Shown here: one piece after another, positions 1 through 12,435 of the stretch
How positions within the stretch are numbered: the first letter of the stretch is position 1
Layout: each line of letters begins with the position of its first letter
From: Monoraphidium neglectum
Lineage: Eukaryota > Chlorophyta > Chlorophyceae > Sphaeropleales > Selenastraceae
Assembly (NCBI RefSeq): GCF_000611645.1
Contig: NW_014013292.1
Span: 1-29,016, forward strand
Direction of reading: 5' to 3'
Length of the DNA: 29,016 bases
The notes under the pieces: model-generated
What the model was told of the DNA's origin: nothing
Seen by the model: only the letters and a program-made list of their open reading frames with translations
Databases searched by the model: none
Translations under genes and position numbers: made by a program

Positions 1-3000
1 GGGGGGGGGCAGAGGGGAGGTGGGGGGGTGTGGGGTGAAACGGGATGGGGCTCGGGGGCGAGGCAGGGGGAGCCCGCGCGCTCGTGCGCATGGAGGTGGG
101 CGACGATGCTTGTGCAGGTCATGAAAGGGGTTTCAAGAGAGGCTCTTGAGCAGATGGCGGCCGCGTCTTGCAGAGCAGGAGCGGCTTCACTCTTTGCTTG
201 TCCTTCCGCCTGGAACCCTCAGCCGACCCCAAGCTCGTGCACGCCGCCGCATCGGGGCCCTGGCCGCGGCCCACCTCCGCCTCAATGCGGTTGAACTCGT
301 CGAAGCAGCCCCACGCCCCGCACTGCACGAGGCCGCTAAATATGGAGCCCATGGCCTTGTAGTCCAGGCCCTCCCCGCAGTTGAACACCACGCACAGCAC
401 GGCTAGCGACTTGGCCAGGTCTTTGACCGTCTCGGTCTTGCCTGCAGTTTGTTTCGAAGGGCAAGGTTGTGTTCAGCGCCAGAGGGTTCAACGCTTGAGA
501 GAGCCAGGAGATTGGGATTTGGAGTGAGAACGGATGGTGTGGGGATGCTTGGGAGTGGAGATGTAGCAAGGTGTGGGCGGGCATTCGCAGCAAGGGGTCG
601 TGCCGAGCTGATTTGTGTTGCTGCAACGCAGGGGCACGACTGCGTCCCTCACCCGTGCCAGCCGGCCCCGCAGGGGCGCCGCCGAGCCTGTAGGTCAGGG
701 CCGTCGTCAGCGTCATATAGCACCTGGAAAGGGCAGAAGGGGAGCAAAGGCGCAGTGTAAAACCTGGCAGTTGGCCTGACCCAACTGACTAGTTTGTACA
801 CGGGTCAGGCTGCCTCGCTCTGGTTTGCTGCCAGGTTGCGGGCAGCAAACCAGCAGCGCTGAAGCCAGGGAGTTTCCCTTCCCCTTTTGCCCTCACACCT
901 GTCCGTCAGCGCCGTGATGACGAGGCGGCCGTTGAGCCCCATGTACTCGTAGCCGAACCGGAACAGGCCGGTGCACTGGCGCACAATCAGGTCGTCCTGA
1001 GGGCCATCACAGCAGAAAAAGGTGTAGACAGCAGGATTATGGGGCAGCGCAGCGCTGTGATCGGCAAAACAGAAGGGCACAGGCGCCTTCCACCAGTTTG
1101 TTCCATGTGCCCCGCTCACACAGATTGGCCTGTCGCCGCCGAGGTGCAAGGGCCTTCTGCACGCCGCCTCGCGCCCCGCGCCCCGCGTCACCTGGCCCAC
1201 TCACCAGGCCCCTGTCCCAGTAGAACCGCAGCTGGCTCTCCCACGCAAACTCGCGCGCGTCCATGACGCTGTCGCGCACAAACATGTCTACGATGTCGCG
1301 CGCGTGGACGTCCGTGATGACCAGCGTGTTGACCTTGCGGCGGGCGTCACCGTTCAGGTCCCCGCGCACCTGCAGTGGGCATTGAAACCGGCACAACTTA
1401 TGCTCGGATGCGTAGGTCCAGTGATGTTTTCGGTTTCCTCGTTGTGTTTGGCTAAAAACAACAACGGTAGCTGGAAGCCGCAAGGGGATTACCTGGGAAT
1501 GGGCGTTGGGGTGCAGCCACTTGGCAGCCAAACCTGGGCAGCCCAACCTCGCTCACCATGGCCGTGAGGTCCCCCAGCTGGCCAGTGAGCTTGGCTGCAA
1601 AGTTCTTCATGGCGTGCTTGTCGCCCTCACGCACGCGGCGGAACACGTCCTCCGTCTCCCAGGTCCACCACACCTGCGGCGGCGTCCGTCGGCAGCGGCC
1701 GGCGTGCGGCACGGCAGGATAGCTCATGCAGGGGTCGCTCGCGCCCGCGCTCATGCCCTGTATGTAACATCAAAATCACTGCTTGATTTTTCAGGCGCTG
1801 CTGAAGCAGGCCCGCATGCTGAATCAGGTCCGGATGCATTCCGGCTGGGTCATGGGGTGGGTCGTCCGCCTACCCACCTGGCTGCCGGCCAGCGTGACCA
1901 TGCCCAGGCTGTCCAGGATCCAGCGCGACCGCGAGGCCTTGGCGTAGTTCCACACGCCCTCCTTCATCACCGCGGCCAGGGTGGCGCGCATCTCGGCCTC
2001 CACGCCCGTCATCCAGGCCTGGAGCGGCGAGCGGGTGGCACACGTGCTTCAGACACCGATGGGGATTGTGTAGTGCATTGAGGAGCACAGGACCGCAGGC
2101 AAGCTTTTGGTATCTCATGCAGATGGCTGGCAAAGAAGGCTAATCTGACGGGCAGGAAGGCGTGTTGGGTGGGGTTATGTTGTGCTTGGCGTGCCCTAGC
2201 ACGATGGCATTTTGGCGCGCACCTCCACCGGCCCGTCCACAGCCACGGCGCTCCTGAAGGCGAACGACTCCCCCTCCGATGACGTCATGCCAACCACGCT
2301 CTTGTTGCCGCGCCCAAACTTGAGGGCTGTGTGGCAGGCACGCATGCGCAGGGCAGTGGCCTCAGCCGTCTGGTCTTGGCAGGACAACACCTCAGCCAAG
2401 TGGGCTGCTGCCAGGGTCAGCAACCCACTAGGCCTTCAGGGGAAGCTGCAAAGGCACCCACACGACAATCGCCCAGCCCAGCGCAGCAACCCCGTGCCCG
2501 TCCCAAAGCTCACACGCAGCATTGTCAAAGAGCTTCAGCATGTGCTCCTGCACGCTCGTGGGGTCGCTGGTGCCGAGCACGGCCAGCAGCTCGTCGTCGC
2601 TGATGAAGTAGAAGCGCGGGAAGGCGGCGCGCTTGGTGTCCAGGTAGTCGCTCAGGCTCTTCTGGCAGAGCTCCAGCTGCTCCGACAGCGCGCGCAGCTG
2701 GTCCAGCCTGGGGGGGGGGTGCAGTTTGGGCGTCTGCTTATCGGCAGCTTTGAGCGCAGCTCCTCGGCGGCGGCGGCGGTGCGGAGCAACCGCAGGGATA
2801 CACGCAGAGCATCGTGCAGCACGCAGTGAGAGGGGCTTGCAAAGGTTACATAGCTGCATCACGCGCACCTGCCGTCCGTGCTGCAGGCATCGAGCACCAG
2901 AGTGTTTTTGGCCGTGTCGTTCATGATTGACAGCCAGGACCTGGATTTGGGAATGGCAGGTGATCTGTCAGACTTGCCCTGCCTTGTTTTGGGCATGTAC

Positions 3001-3197
3001 AGCTTGCCCATCAAATCACGAAATGTTGCTGGCTGTTATCTCGGGGCCCCGAGCCAGCCGGCTCACCTGTCGATGGTGTCGAAGCGCTTTGCCTCCTGTG
3101 GTAGCTGGTGGCGGATGTCATCGCTGCCTACAAAAATGGACTCCAGGTACATCCACTTGCGCTGCACCAGCATCCACACCTGTGTGTGTCGGGGGTG

Positions 3198-3262
<65 letters not shown>

Positions 3263-6200
3263 ACGCACGCATTTGTGCGTGCACGCGCGTGAGTCAACAT
3301 GCAGGCAATTGCAAGCTTGTGCGCCCACGAAAAAGGATGATGAGCCAGACACCTGGTGCAAAGGGGGGAACAGTGTCAGCACTCACAGCCGCCCCATTCA
3401 CCTCAATGGCCTCGCTGATGAGGCTGAGCTTCTGCTCCCACTGGCGGACCTCCTCCGCAAACGGCCTCACGTATGGAGATGCCACCATGGACTGCGCCGG
3501 CGGCGCCGCAGGCGGTGGCCGGGTGGGTAGAATGGGCGGTGCATCTACATGCTCAATTAGGCTTCGAGCATAGGGCTTATGTGATGCCCTGGGCCTAAAG
3601 AGCAGCTTTACCTAACCTCGATTGCAACAAATCGACCTGAGACCCGCCTCGTCCCGACCCCGACACCCCATCCCAACAAACCCGATCCCTTGGCCCCCCA
3701 ACCAGCAGCACCTGCAGGTTGAGCCCCATGTCCTCCAGCAGCAGCGACACCTCGTCCACGCCCTTGAGGACCCAGCCGCGGTCCATGCCATTCTGCAGAG
3801 TGGTCATGGAGATTGGCATGAATGCAAACACCAGGGCTCAAGATTTGGCAGAGCGCCCCAAGGGCAGACGCTCGCCATAACCCCATGGGGCGCTGGCTAG
3901 GTGGCACTCTCTTGGCTGATGCGCGATTCTTCACGCGCAAGCAGAAAACTAGGCACCCACGTTGGTGTATTTGTGGAGGCTGAAGCGCTGCTCCTTCCAG
4001 AGGTCCCCCAGCTTCTTCAGCTCGGTCTCTATCACCAGCTCCTTTGCGGCCGCAGACGTGATGCGGCCCACGTCCTCGCCAAACTGGACGCGGCGCGGGG
4101 AGGGCAGCAGCGGGGCCCGAGTCGGCGGAGGTTCGAAACATTCCGGGTTCAATGATGATTGAAACCCTCCGAGCCACGAGCAGCAGAGCATTTCAGGGCC
4201 CCTAGCAATAAACCCTAGCCAGCTGTGAGCGCCCCCGGTCCTTCAATGACCCGTGATCAGATGCGGCCGCCTCATGAAGCATGAATCACAGCCGAAGCGG
4301 CAGCCACGCACCCTGTGCAGCTGCATGGCAAACATGTTGCCCAGCGTGAAGGTGCGCGGGTCCATCTCGAACTCCTGGCCCGTCGCCGCCATCAGGGCGC
4401 GCCAGTGGCGCGGTCGCAGCGCGTCGCCCTTGAGCTCGCGCATCAGGGGGAGGCTCTCCAGGAAGCCGGCAACCTCGGACTCCACCAGGCCGTACACGGG
4501 CATGTCCCGCACGCCGCGGAGGCGGCCCAGCTTGGCGGCGATCTGCGGCGGCGATGTAAGGTTGGCTTCAGTGTTGGAGCACAACCCCTGTCAGGAGCAG
4601 GTTTGGGTGGTTGTCAAGATGTACCGCCCCGTGCCAAAGTGGTCGATTGCGCTTACAGTAGACCGACAACCCAGCTGATCCTGGAGAATCTTGGGCATTG
4701 CCACAGCAAAGTCTGCGCAAGGGGCGACCCACCTCCTGCATGCCGTCAACCATGCGGCCGACGTCCAGCTCGCTCCACAGCTGCCCGCTGTACTGGCGCA
4801 CCGCGTCCGCATACTCCCCATAAATGCCATACACGGACCCCAGCCGCCGCAGCTCGGCCTCCACCTGCAGTTTTGGAATGTGCAGCAAAAAGAGAGGGGA
4901 TGAGCTGCCGTTGTCCAAGCTCTCCTTATAGCAGATAGAAACTGGTCAACTCACACTGTGCCGCAGCTGAATCGCGCACCCCCATCATCACCCTCACAAC
5001 CCCAAGACCAAATGTGCAGCCAGCAAAGCAGAGCTTTCCGCCGGGAAGCTGAGCAGGCAGGACGTCAGCAACAGGCCAGACATCAGCCCCCGGCGCACCT
5101 CTGCCAGGACGGGGTAGGCGGTGACGTCCATGTCAAACAGCTGCTCCGCCAGCCGCAGGGCCTCGCGCCGCGCCGCCAGTACCTCAGCCTCCTGCAAACC
5201 CGCGCGTACCCGCGGATAAAGGGTGAGCTCGAGGACGGCGCAACACAGCTCCGGGGTCCGACCGTGTACCACTCAAGGGCCGAGCGGCGGCTGCTCCTGG
5301 TGCGCGGAGTGCGAGGTTGCGCCGCTGCGTGCCCGTCGCACCTGCTGGAACGCGCGGAGGAGGTCCAGCCCGGCTGCCAGCGCGACACCCGGCGTTCCGG
5401 GGCCCTGTGCCTTGAGCTTCTCAGCGAGGGCATGCGTCTCTGCCGCGAACTCGGCCACCTGTCGCAGCAGAGAGGTAGGTGAGAGGAGCGCCTCGCGACG
5501 CCACGCATGGCTCCGCCGCTTGCGGGAAAGAGGGTGGGCTTTGTGCACACGCAGCCAGCGTGGTCAACTTGCTGTACTTCCAGGCCCCTGCCAGCCGACA
5601 GCCGCAATCTGCCCTATGCGTCCCAGCATAAAACCAGCGCCCCATGCCCCGCACCGCTGACCTGGTGGCGCGTCGTCTCGCTGAAGCGCCCCTTGACGCC
5701 GTCCAGCTCGCAGTCGCGCTGCTCCGCGCGCTGCGACAGCTCGCGCCACTCCGCCGCGATGCGGGCGGCGCTCTCCAGGTCGGCGCGGCACTGGGCGGCC
5801 GCAGCCTCCCCCACCTGGGGCCGAGCGTGGGTTTAACCCGGTTGCCGGCTCCGCACACGGCTCTCGCAGCTAGCAGTTGACACGCTGCCTCCTGATGGCT
5901 CGAGTCGGGAGGCAAACCCACATGCAGCGCTGTTTCTTGCAGGCCGGCGCCCGCCGGTGCGCTGCCCCGGCGATGGCCCCCGGCCAGAGGGATCTGGCGG
6001 AGCCCGCGCACCGCGAACAGCAGGCGCGTGCGGTAGCGCTCCTCCAGGTCTGCGCAGCGCAGCTCCATCATCATGCCCTCGCCCCTCACAGCCGCCACCA
6101 CGCCCAGCAGCTCCTTGAGCTCGTCTAGGGTCGAGGGGTCCTGGCGGGGCACGGGAGCGCGGGGCGGGGCGCGCGCCCCGGGTGCAGGGGTCGTGGCTGT

Positions 6201-9200
6201 GCTCAGGGGCCTTCGTGCACGCACACTTTGATCGGTGTGATGGCAGCCACCTCAGATCTACAATCATGCAATTACGACGCTCAAACGTCCAACCCCATGA
6301 GCCTAGATGGCTCCAGAAGGGGGGAAGCATAGGATGCTGATGTGGATCCCGAGGCCCCGCCATTGCCAGGGGCCATCGCCCCCGTGACCCCTTGATGGAT
6401 GGTGGCCTTTCGGCACGTGGACGTTTGCTGCCGCTGCCAGCTTCAGAATAGGGCCCGCTTTGCCCAGCACGGCAGGGGGCTGTGCCCAGCCCGGCCTCCC
6501 GCCGCTCTCACCCGCGCCAGCGCCTCGTCCATCGCCGCCATCTTGGCCCGCAGCGCCGCCGCCGCCGCCTCGTCCACCTCGCGCATCGCGGCCGCCAGCG
6601 CGCGCGTCCACTGCAGGCACTCCTCGTGGACGCTCAGGCCGAGGGCGGCGCCCGCGACGCGCACGAACCCCATGTCGGCGTCGCGCGCCTGCTCCCAGAA
6701 GTAGTCAGCTTGCTGCAGCGGGGATATGCATCGTAGAGTGCGAGCAGCAGGATCTTCATCCAGCCAATCTTGTCAGCGGAGCACCCCCTTTGCCTTGGCT
6801 GCTCGCTACATGAAACATAGCCAACCGTGACACCACCAAAACACCCGCGATCGTCAACGCACGTGCAGATGCGCGTGCGCTTTTGCGGCAGGCCCGCCCT
6901 TGGCCACTACCCCTTGAGCCGCACCTTTTTGAACAGCGTGAACTTCTCCACGAACGCCGCGCAGCCGGGTGCCTTGGCCTTGAACTTGTCCAGCAGCGCG
7001 GCCTTGTCGGTCTTCCAGATGTCGCCCCAGCGGCGCCACGCCTCCAGGTGGCGGGAGATGCGCTGGCCGGACTTGGTGATGTCCTGGTGCACCTGCACCG
7101 CAGACGCCATCACCTGCGTGCGCGCACGTATTCAGGTGCATGCACGGCGTTCAGGTGCATACATGGCCAGATACAGGCCGCACCCAAAGGTATGGACCGC
7201 GCAGCATGGCGATCGGGCACTGAAGCGACGTGGGAGCACCGTGCTCGCAGCGGCGGCGGTCCAAGGCACAGGGACGCCTGCTGCCCCGTCCGCTGGCGCA
7301 GTCGCACGGATGCGGTGTTCCCAGTGCGTCTGGTTCGTGCAGCAAAGCACACCTGCTGGATGCGCAGCACCTCCGTGTTGTACGTCATCACCAACGGCTC
7401 GCCCTCCGTCTCGCCCTGCGGCCGCTGGTCCGGCATCTCGACGCACGTGCCGTCCATCCAGCGCACAAACTCCCTGCGACGCGGCGGGCGGCGGAAAACG
7501 GTGCGGCAGGGCAACGAGGCGCCTCGAGGCCGGCGGCCAATGAAGGGGAGCACTATGCTGTGGGCGACGTTTTTGCACAAGGTTGCAAAACCTGCCGCCG
7601 CCGCCCGCACCTGCAGCTCTCTGCGACGTTCTTGACGTAGCTGGTGAGCAGCTTTGTGGTCTCCTTGACTGGCGGCTGCACCACCACCTCGGCGTTCTGG
7701 AGCGACGTCTTGAGCTGTAAGCACGATGCGGCGTGGCACGCATTGATGCCTTGGTTTATGGGGCTCAGCACTACCAAATAGTGCAACTGGGTCTGCGAGG
7801 CTGCCTCCGCAGCTCCCTCCCAAGGTGCTTGCCGGAGCGGAGGGAACGGCGCTTGCTGTGATCAAGGGGGAGTGAGGGCGCGGCAAGCCGGGCTCACCCT
7901 GAAGAGGGGCTGCTTGGCAGCTGGCCCAAACATTGTGTGCAGGCGGTCGAGGCCGCGCAGCAGCATGACGGCCAGGGCGTTGAAAACGGCCTGCTCCCAG
8001 AAGCTGTAGTAGCCCGCCAGCTGGGGGGAGCGGCCGTTGTTGGTGCCAGCCACCAGCTCCTCCAACTGCAAAGGGTATGGGGGGACAAAAAAAGGGGTGT
8101 GATAGGCACTGAGGGGCAATCATTCCAGCACAGAGCATGCCGGCGCATCGACTGTCACAGCACACACAGCACAGCCTTCTATTCGCAAAGCCAAGTCACC
8201 CAGGATCTGTGAGGTACATAGGAATGGGGAGGGGGAGAGAGATAGAATGCGCGCCCCCACGCACCCACACATGCACACACGGCACGCACACATGCACGCA
8301 CAATTCATACACACACACACAAACACATACGCGCGTGTGCAAATTCACATCCTCCCCGACCCCTCACGCACAGTCACACACTCCATCATACCCCACCAGC
8401 TCACTAGCAGGCGCACGCACCTTGCAGAGGATGGGTGTGAGGGAGCGGTACTTCTTGACGGCCACCTCCACCACTGCCGATCGCGCCTGCTCCATGCCCT
8501 CGTAAAACTCCTGTAGCTCAGGCACCTCAGACCCTGCAAAAGAAGGGTGTCGCACCATTCCGCACGCGCCACATGGGTACAACCTGCCACAGGGAATTAT
8601 ACGGCAGCCACGCCCCCAAGCACGCGGCACGTTGCCTCGAGCAGGAGCTTGCTTGGGGCAGCGCGGCAGGCGGTTGCTGTGCGGTACCTTGGGGCACCTC
8701 CGCCACCAGCTGGGTGGACGCGATTGCCCCCACGGCCTTCTCCAGGATTGCTGCGTTCTTGGACACCTGAGGGGGGAGGATTCAAGGGTGCACGGGACAT
8801 CGCTGATTTTGTGCACCCCCACCTGCGTGTGTAGCCGGACCCTGGGTCCCACGTTGCTTAAACAAAGCCCAGCCTCCAAAACCCCTAACTATTCTGGTCC
8901 CCTGTGCCGTGCAGCCCCGGCCCCCCAACCCTCGGTTCCGATGCGCCTGATTCGTAAAGCGCGGCCGGCCCCACCCCCACCTGGTTGACGACGCCCCGGA
9001 ACTCGTGCACCGCCGCGCCCGCCTTGCCCACAAAGTCGTCAATGCCGCGACTGTTCCAGTTGAGGCGGACGAGCCCGGGCTCCAGGCCATGCGCCAGGGC
9101 GGCGAGCTTGGCTGACAAGAGATCGCGCTCTGCGTCGCTGAGGGCGCCGACCACCTGCCGCACACACAGTGGGGCCCGGCAGGGGCCCCCACCCCACCCA

Positions 9201-11910
9201 CACGTGAGAGCGTGTCTCGAGTGCAGCGCCGCCTTGGCGAGTTCACGAGACGCGGGGCCCTCGTCGCGGGCGGCCAGGCGGGGGGCTACGCTGGCTGTGC
9301 GAAGCGCAGCCGCCCTCGTCCACCTTGTCATCATATCATCACTGTAACAATTCTTATGCAATTCCTAATCCATCATCCCCCACCTTGTCATACTCCTCCA
9401 GCAGCCCCTCGAGGGCCTCTGTCCACCGGCGGTATTCCTCCTCCTGCAGCGCCACCTGCGGTGGTGGGTGAGCAGGGAGCACGGCGCGGGGTGCTTCGGC
9501 GATGCGGGCTGCGGGTGGTGGGCGGCAAGCTCGGGGCAGCAAGGTCGTGGCAAGGCTACAAAGCTACCTGACACCAGGGCGCCCAATTTGCGGCGCTCAT
9601 TACAGGCTCCCAGAAGGCATGCATTCGGCCGCCAGCGGCCGACCTGGAGCGCGATCGGCGGTATGGGGAAGCGCTGCCTGTCGAGGTATCGAGCCTCCAG
9701 CATAAGCTGGTGCAGGTCAGGGTGGAAGTTGACCGTCACGTGGCCTGCACAGGAGGAGCAATGGACAATCGGGGTACTTTACACTCCGAACAAGTCTGCC
9801 TTGATTACGCATGTTGGAGTGATCCCTCATCAGATCGCCCTGCGCCGCTTGGCATAACGGAAGTCCTGTTGACTTTGTGGCAGGAGTCAACCCCAGGTCG
9901 CAGCGCCTGGATCACCTGTGGCTGGGTCCTTGACCAGGATGGGCTGCTTCAGGTGGGCCATGGCCACAGCGTCGGCTCCGTCGTGCCAGGCGGCAAAGGT
10001 GGCCTTCTCGAAGCGCATCACGCAGCGCGCCAGGGCCGTGTAGCCGTCATGCACCTGAAGCGAGAGGCGGGGCCGGTCTCAATGCTTGTAAATGCAGCGC
10101 AAGCATGCACACGTGTAAACGGCATGCCTTTGTTGGGTCTATGTTGTGTCACCAGTTTTGACCAGCCACCCTTTCCTAGCTGCCTCGCACGCACCTGTTG
10201 CCCAACTGTGTGCTCGCACCAAGCGCCGTCCGGCTCCGCAACTTGCAGCTTGGCCATGGTCTGCTTGACACGGGTCAGGAGCAGGTGGCTCCACTGTATG
10301 GCGCCTGAGGGAGGTGGTGTATGTTTCGCACAGAGAATGCTCAAAATCCCGCCCAATTGTTGTCTATCACTACACGTATGTAGGGCTCAAACGAACGAGG
10401 GAGCGACCGATGGCTAAGCAGCATGGACACGACCCTGGAAGCAGATGAGGCAGCAGCACGGCATGTCGCCCTTCCACCTGCCACTGGCGGCTGGTTGCGG
10501 GGCACGGGAGGGTTGGCCTTGCACCGCTCAAACACCTCCTGCACAATGGGGTTAACATGGTGGGAAAATATTGCTCTCAGACAAGCACTTGCCTCACTGC
10601 TCCCCCCTCACATCAAATCGCATCCTCATCCTCTTGCCGTTTGATGCCAACACCCGCCGACCACCACTTCCCCAACACAAACCCCCGTTGCCCTCACCCC
10701 TGCCACCCAAGCGTGCGTGGCACACGCACCTGTCGCATGCGGCTAACGGCAGTGGAACGAGCCCTGCTAGATCCATGCACTTGGCTGCCCGGCCTCTCAC
10801 CTGCGCTGCGCCGATCTCCCTGTGGAACTGCTCCAGAATATCCACCAGCTTGTTCATCATCTGCTGCTGGATCGCGCCGCGACTCTCGATGCTGCGGAAG
10901 TTGGACAGCAGCTCGAAGGCGCCCTCTGCGCTGCGCAGCTTGCGGAAGCTGGTGTCAATCAGCTCGCGCTGCAAGGAGGGGGGGAGTGCGGGCCGCAATA
11001 CGTCAGAGTGTCAAGACTTCTTGCGGAAGCCGCAAGCCTCTAGCTCATCAAACAGCAGCCGACCCCCATTGCGAAGGTTGCAGCGCACTCTTGAGCAAAC
11101 GACGTTCCTGACTGACACGAGTTAATTGGCACCCTGCTCTCCCAATCAAATCGCACAGCCTCAGCAGGATCAGATGTGGATCAGCTTTGATCCACATCTG
11201 CTCTCCACGTCCCTTGCCCTGCCCACCGTGGCGGCCTTGACCTCCTCGTTGTCCTGGTAAAACCGCTGCCGCAGCGCGCGCCATTGACTTGCGTGGGCGA
11301 TGTCAAACACGTTGAACAGCGCCGTCTCAACGGGTTCCACCATCAGCTGAACGCGCTCGATGACATCATCGATGCCCTTCGTGTCCCCTTGGTTGGCGCG
11401 GGGTGGTTGGCCCCAATTTTGAGGGCGGCAATACATGCAAGAAAAGGCCGCTAGAATGCTGGCAGCTGAAACTAGGCTTGAAGTTGGACATTTCCAAACC
11501 CATGCAGCCCTTGCGAGCAGCGTGGATTTCACATCCAGGACTCGGTCAACACGCGGTCAACCGACCTGTGACTGCCTTCAGCTCCGGCCCCAGGAATTTG
11601 AAGAAGTCGTCCACCACCTCCACCATCTCCGCCAGGGCACCGCAGATCTCCGCCATGTAGTTTGTGCGGCCAAACAGAGGGCCCTTGAGGAACTCCCAGC
11701 GTGCGTCGCGGCCGCTCAGCTCGATCTTCTCGCGGACCTGGGTGTGGTGAGCAGGGGAGCTGGTGGGTGAAGACTGCCTTTTGCGCGCAACGGTGAGCGT
11801 GCACGCGTGTGCATGCTCAAGAGCGCGCGCTCGTGTGTGTGTGTGTGGGGGGGGGGGCTCCCACGTGCGTGCGTGCGTGCGTGCGTGTGCGTGCGTGCGT
11901 GCGTGCGTGT

Positions 11911-11973
<63 letters not shown>

Positions 11974-12352
11974 NNNNNNNNNNNNNNNNNNNNNNNNNNN
12001 NNNNNNNNNNNNNNNNNNNNNNNNNNNNNNNNNNNNNNNNNNNNNNNNNNNNNNNNNNNNNNNNNNNNNNNNNNNNNNNNNNNNNNNNNNNNNNNNNNNN
12101 NNNNNNNNNNNNNNNNNNNNNNNNNNNNNNNNNNNNNNNNNNNNNNNNNNNNNNNNNNNNNNNNNNNNNNNNNNNNNNNNNNNNNNNNNNNNNNNNNNNN
12201 NNNNNNNNNNNNNNNNNNNNNNNNNNNNNNNNNNNNNNNNNNNNNNNNNNNNNNNNNNNNNNNNNNNNNNNNNNNNNNNNNNNNNNNNNNNNNNNNNNNN
12301 NNNNNNNNNNNNNNNNNNNNNNNNNNNNNNNNNNNNNNNNNNNNNNNNNNNN

Positions 12353-12435
<83 letters not shown>

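Noticed and set aside
336..716. Uninterrupted minus-strand frame joining the two P-loop exons
   Set aside because: Reading through 442-652 inserts residues inside GPAGTGKT; the GTGAGG donor at 652-651 and CTGCAG acceptor before 441 restore the motif exactly.
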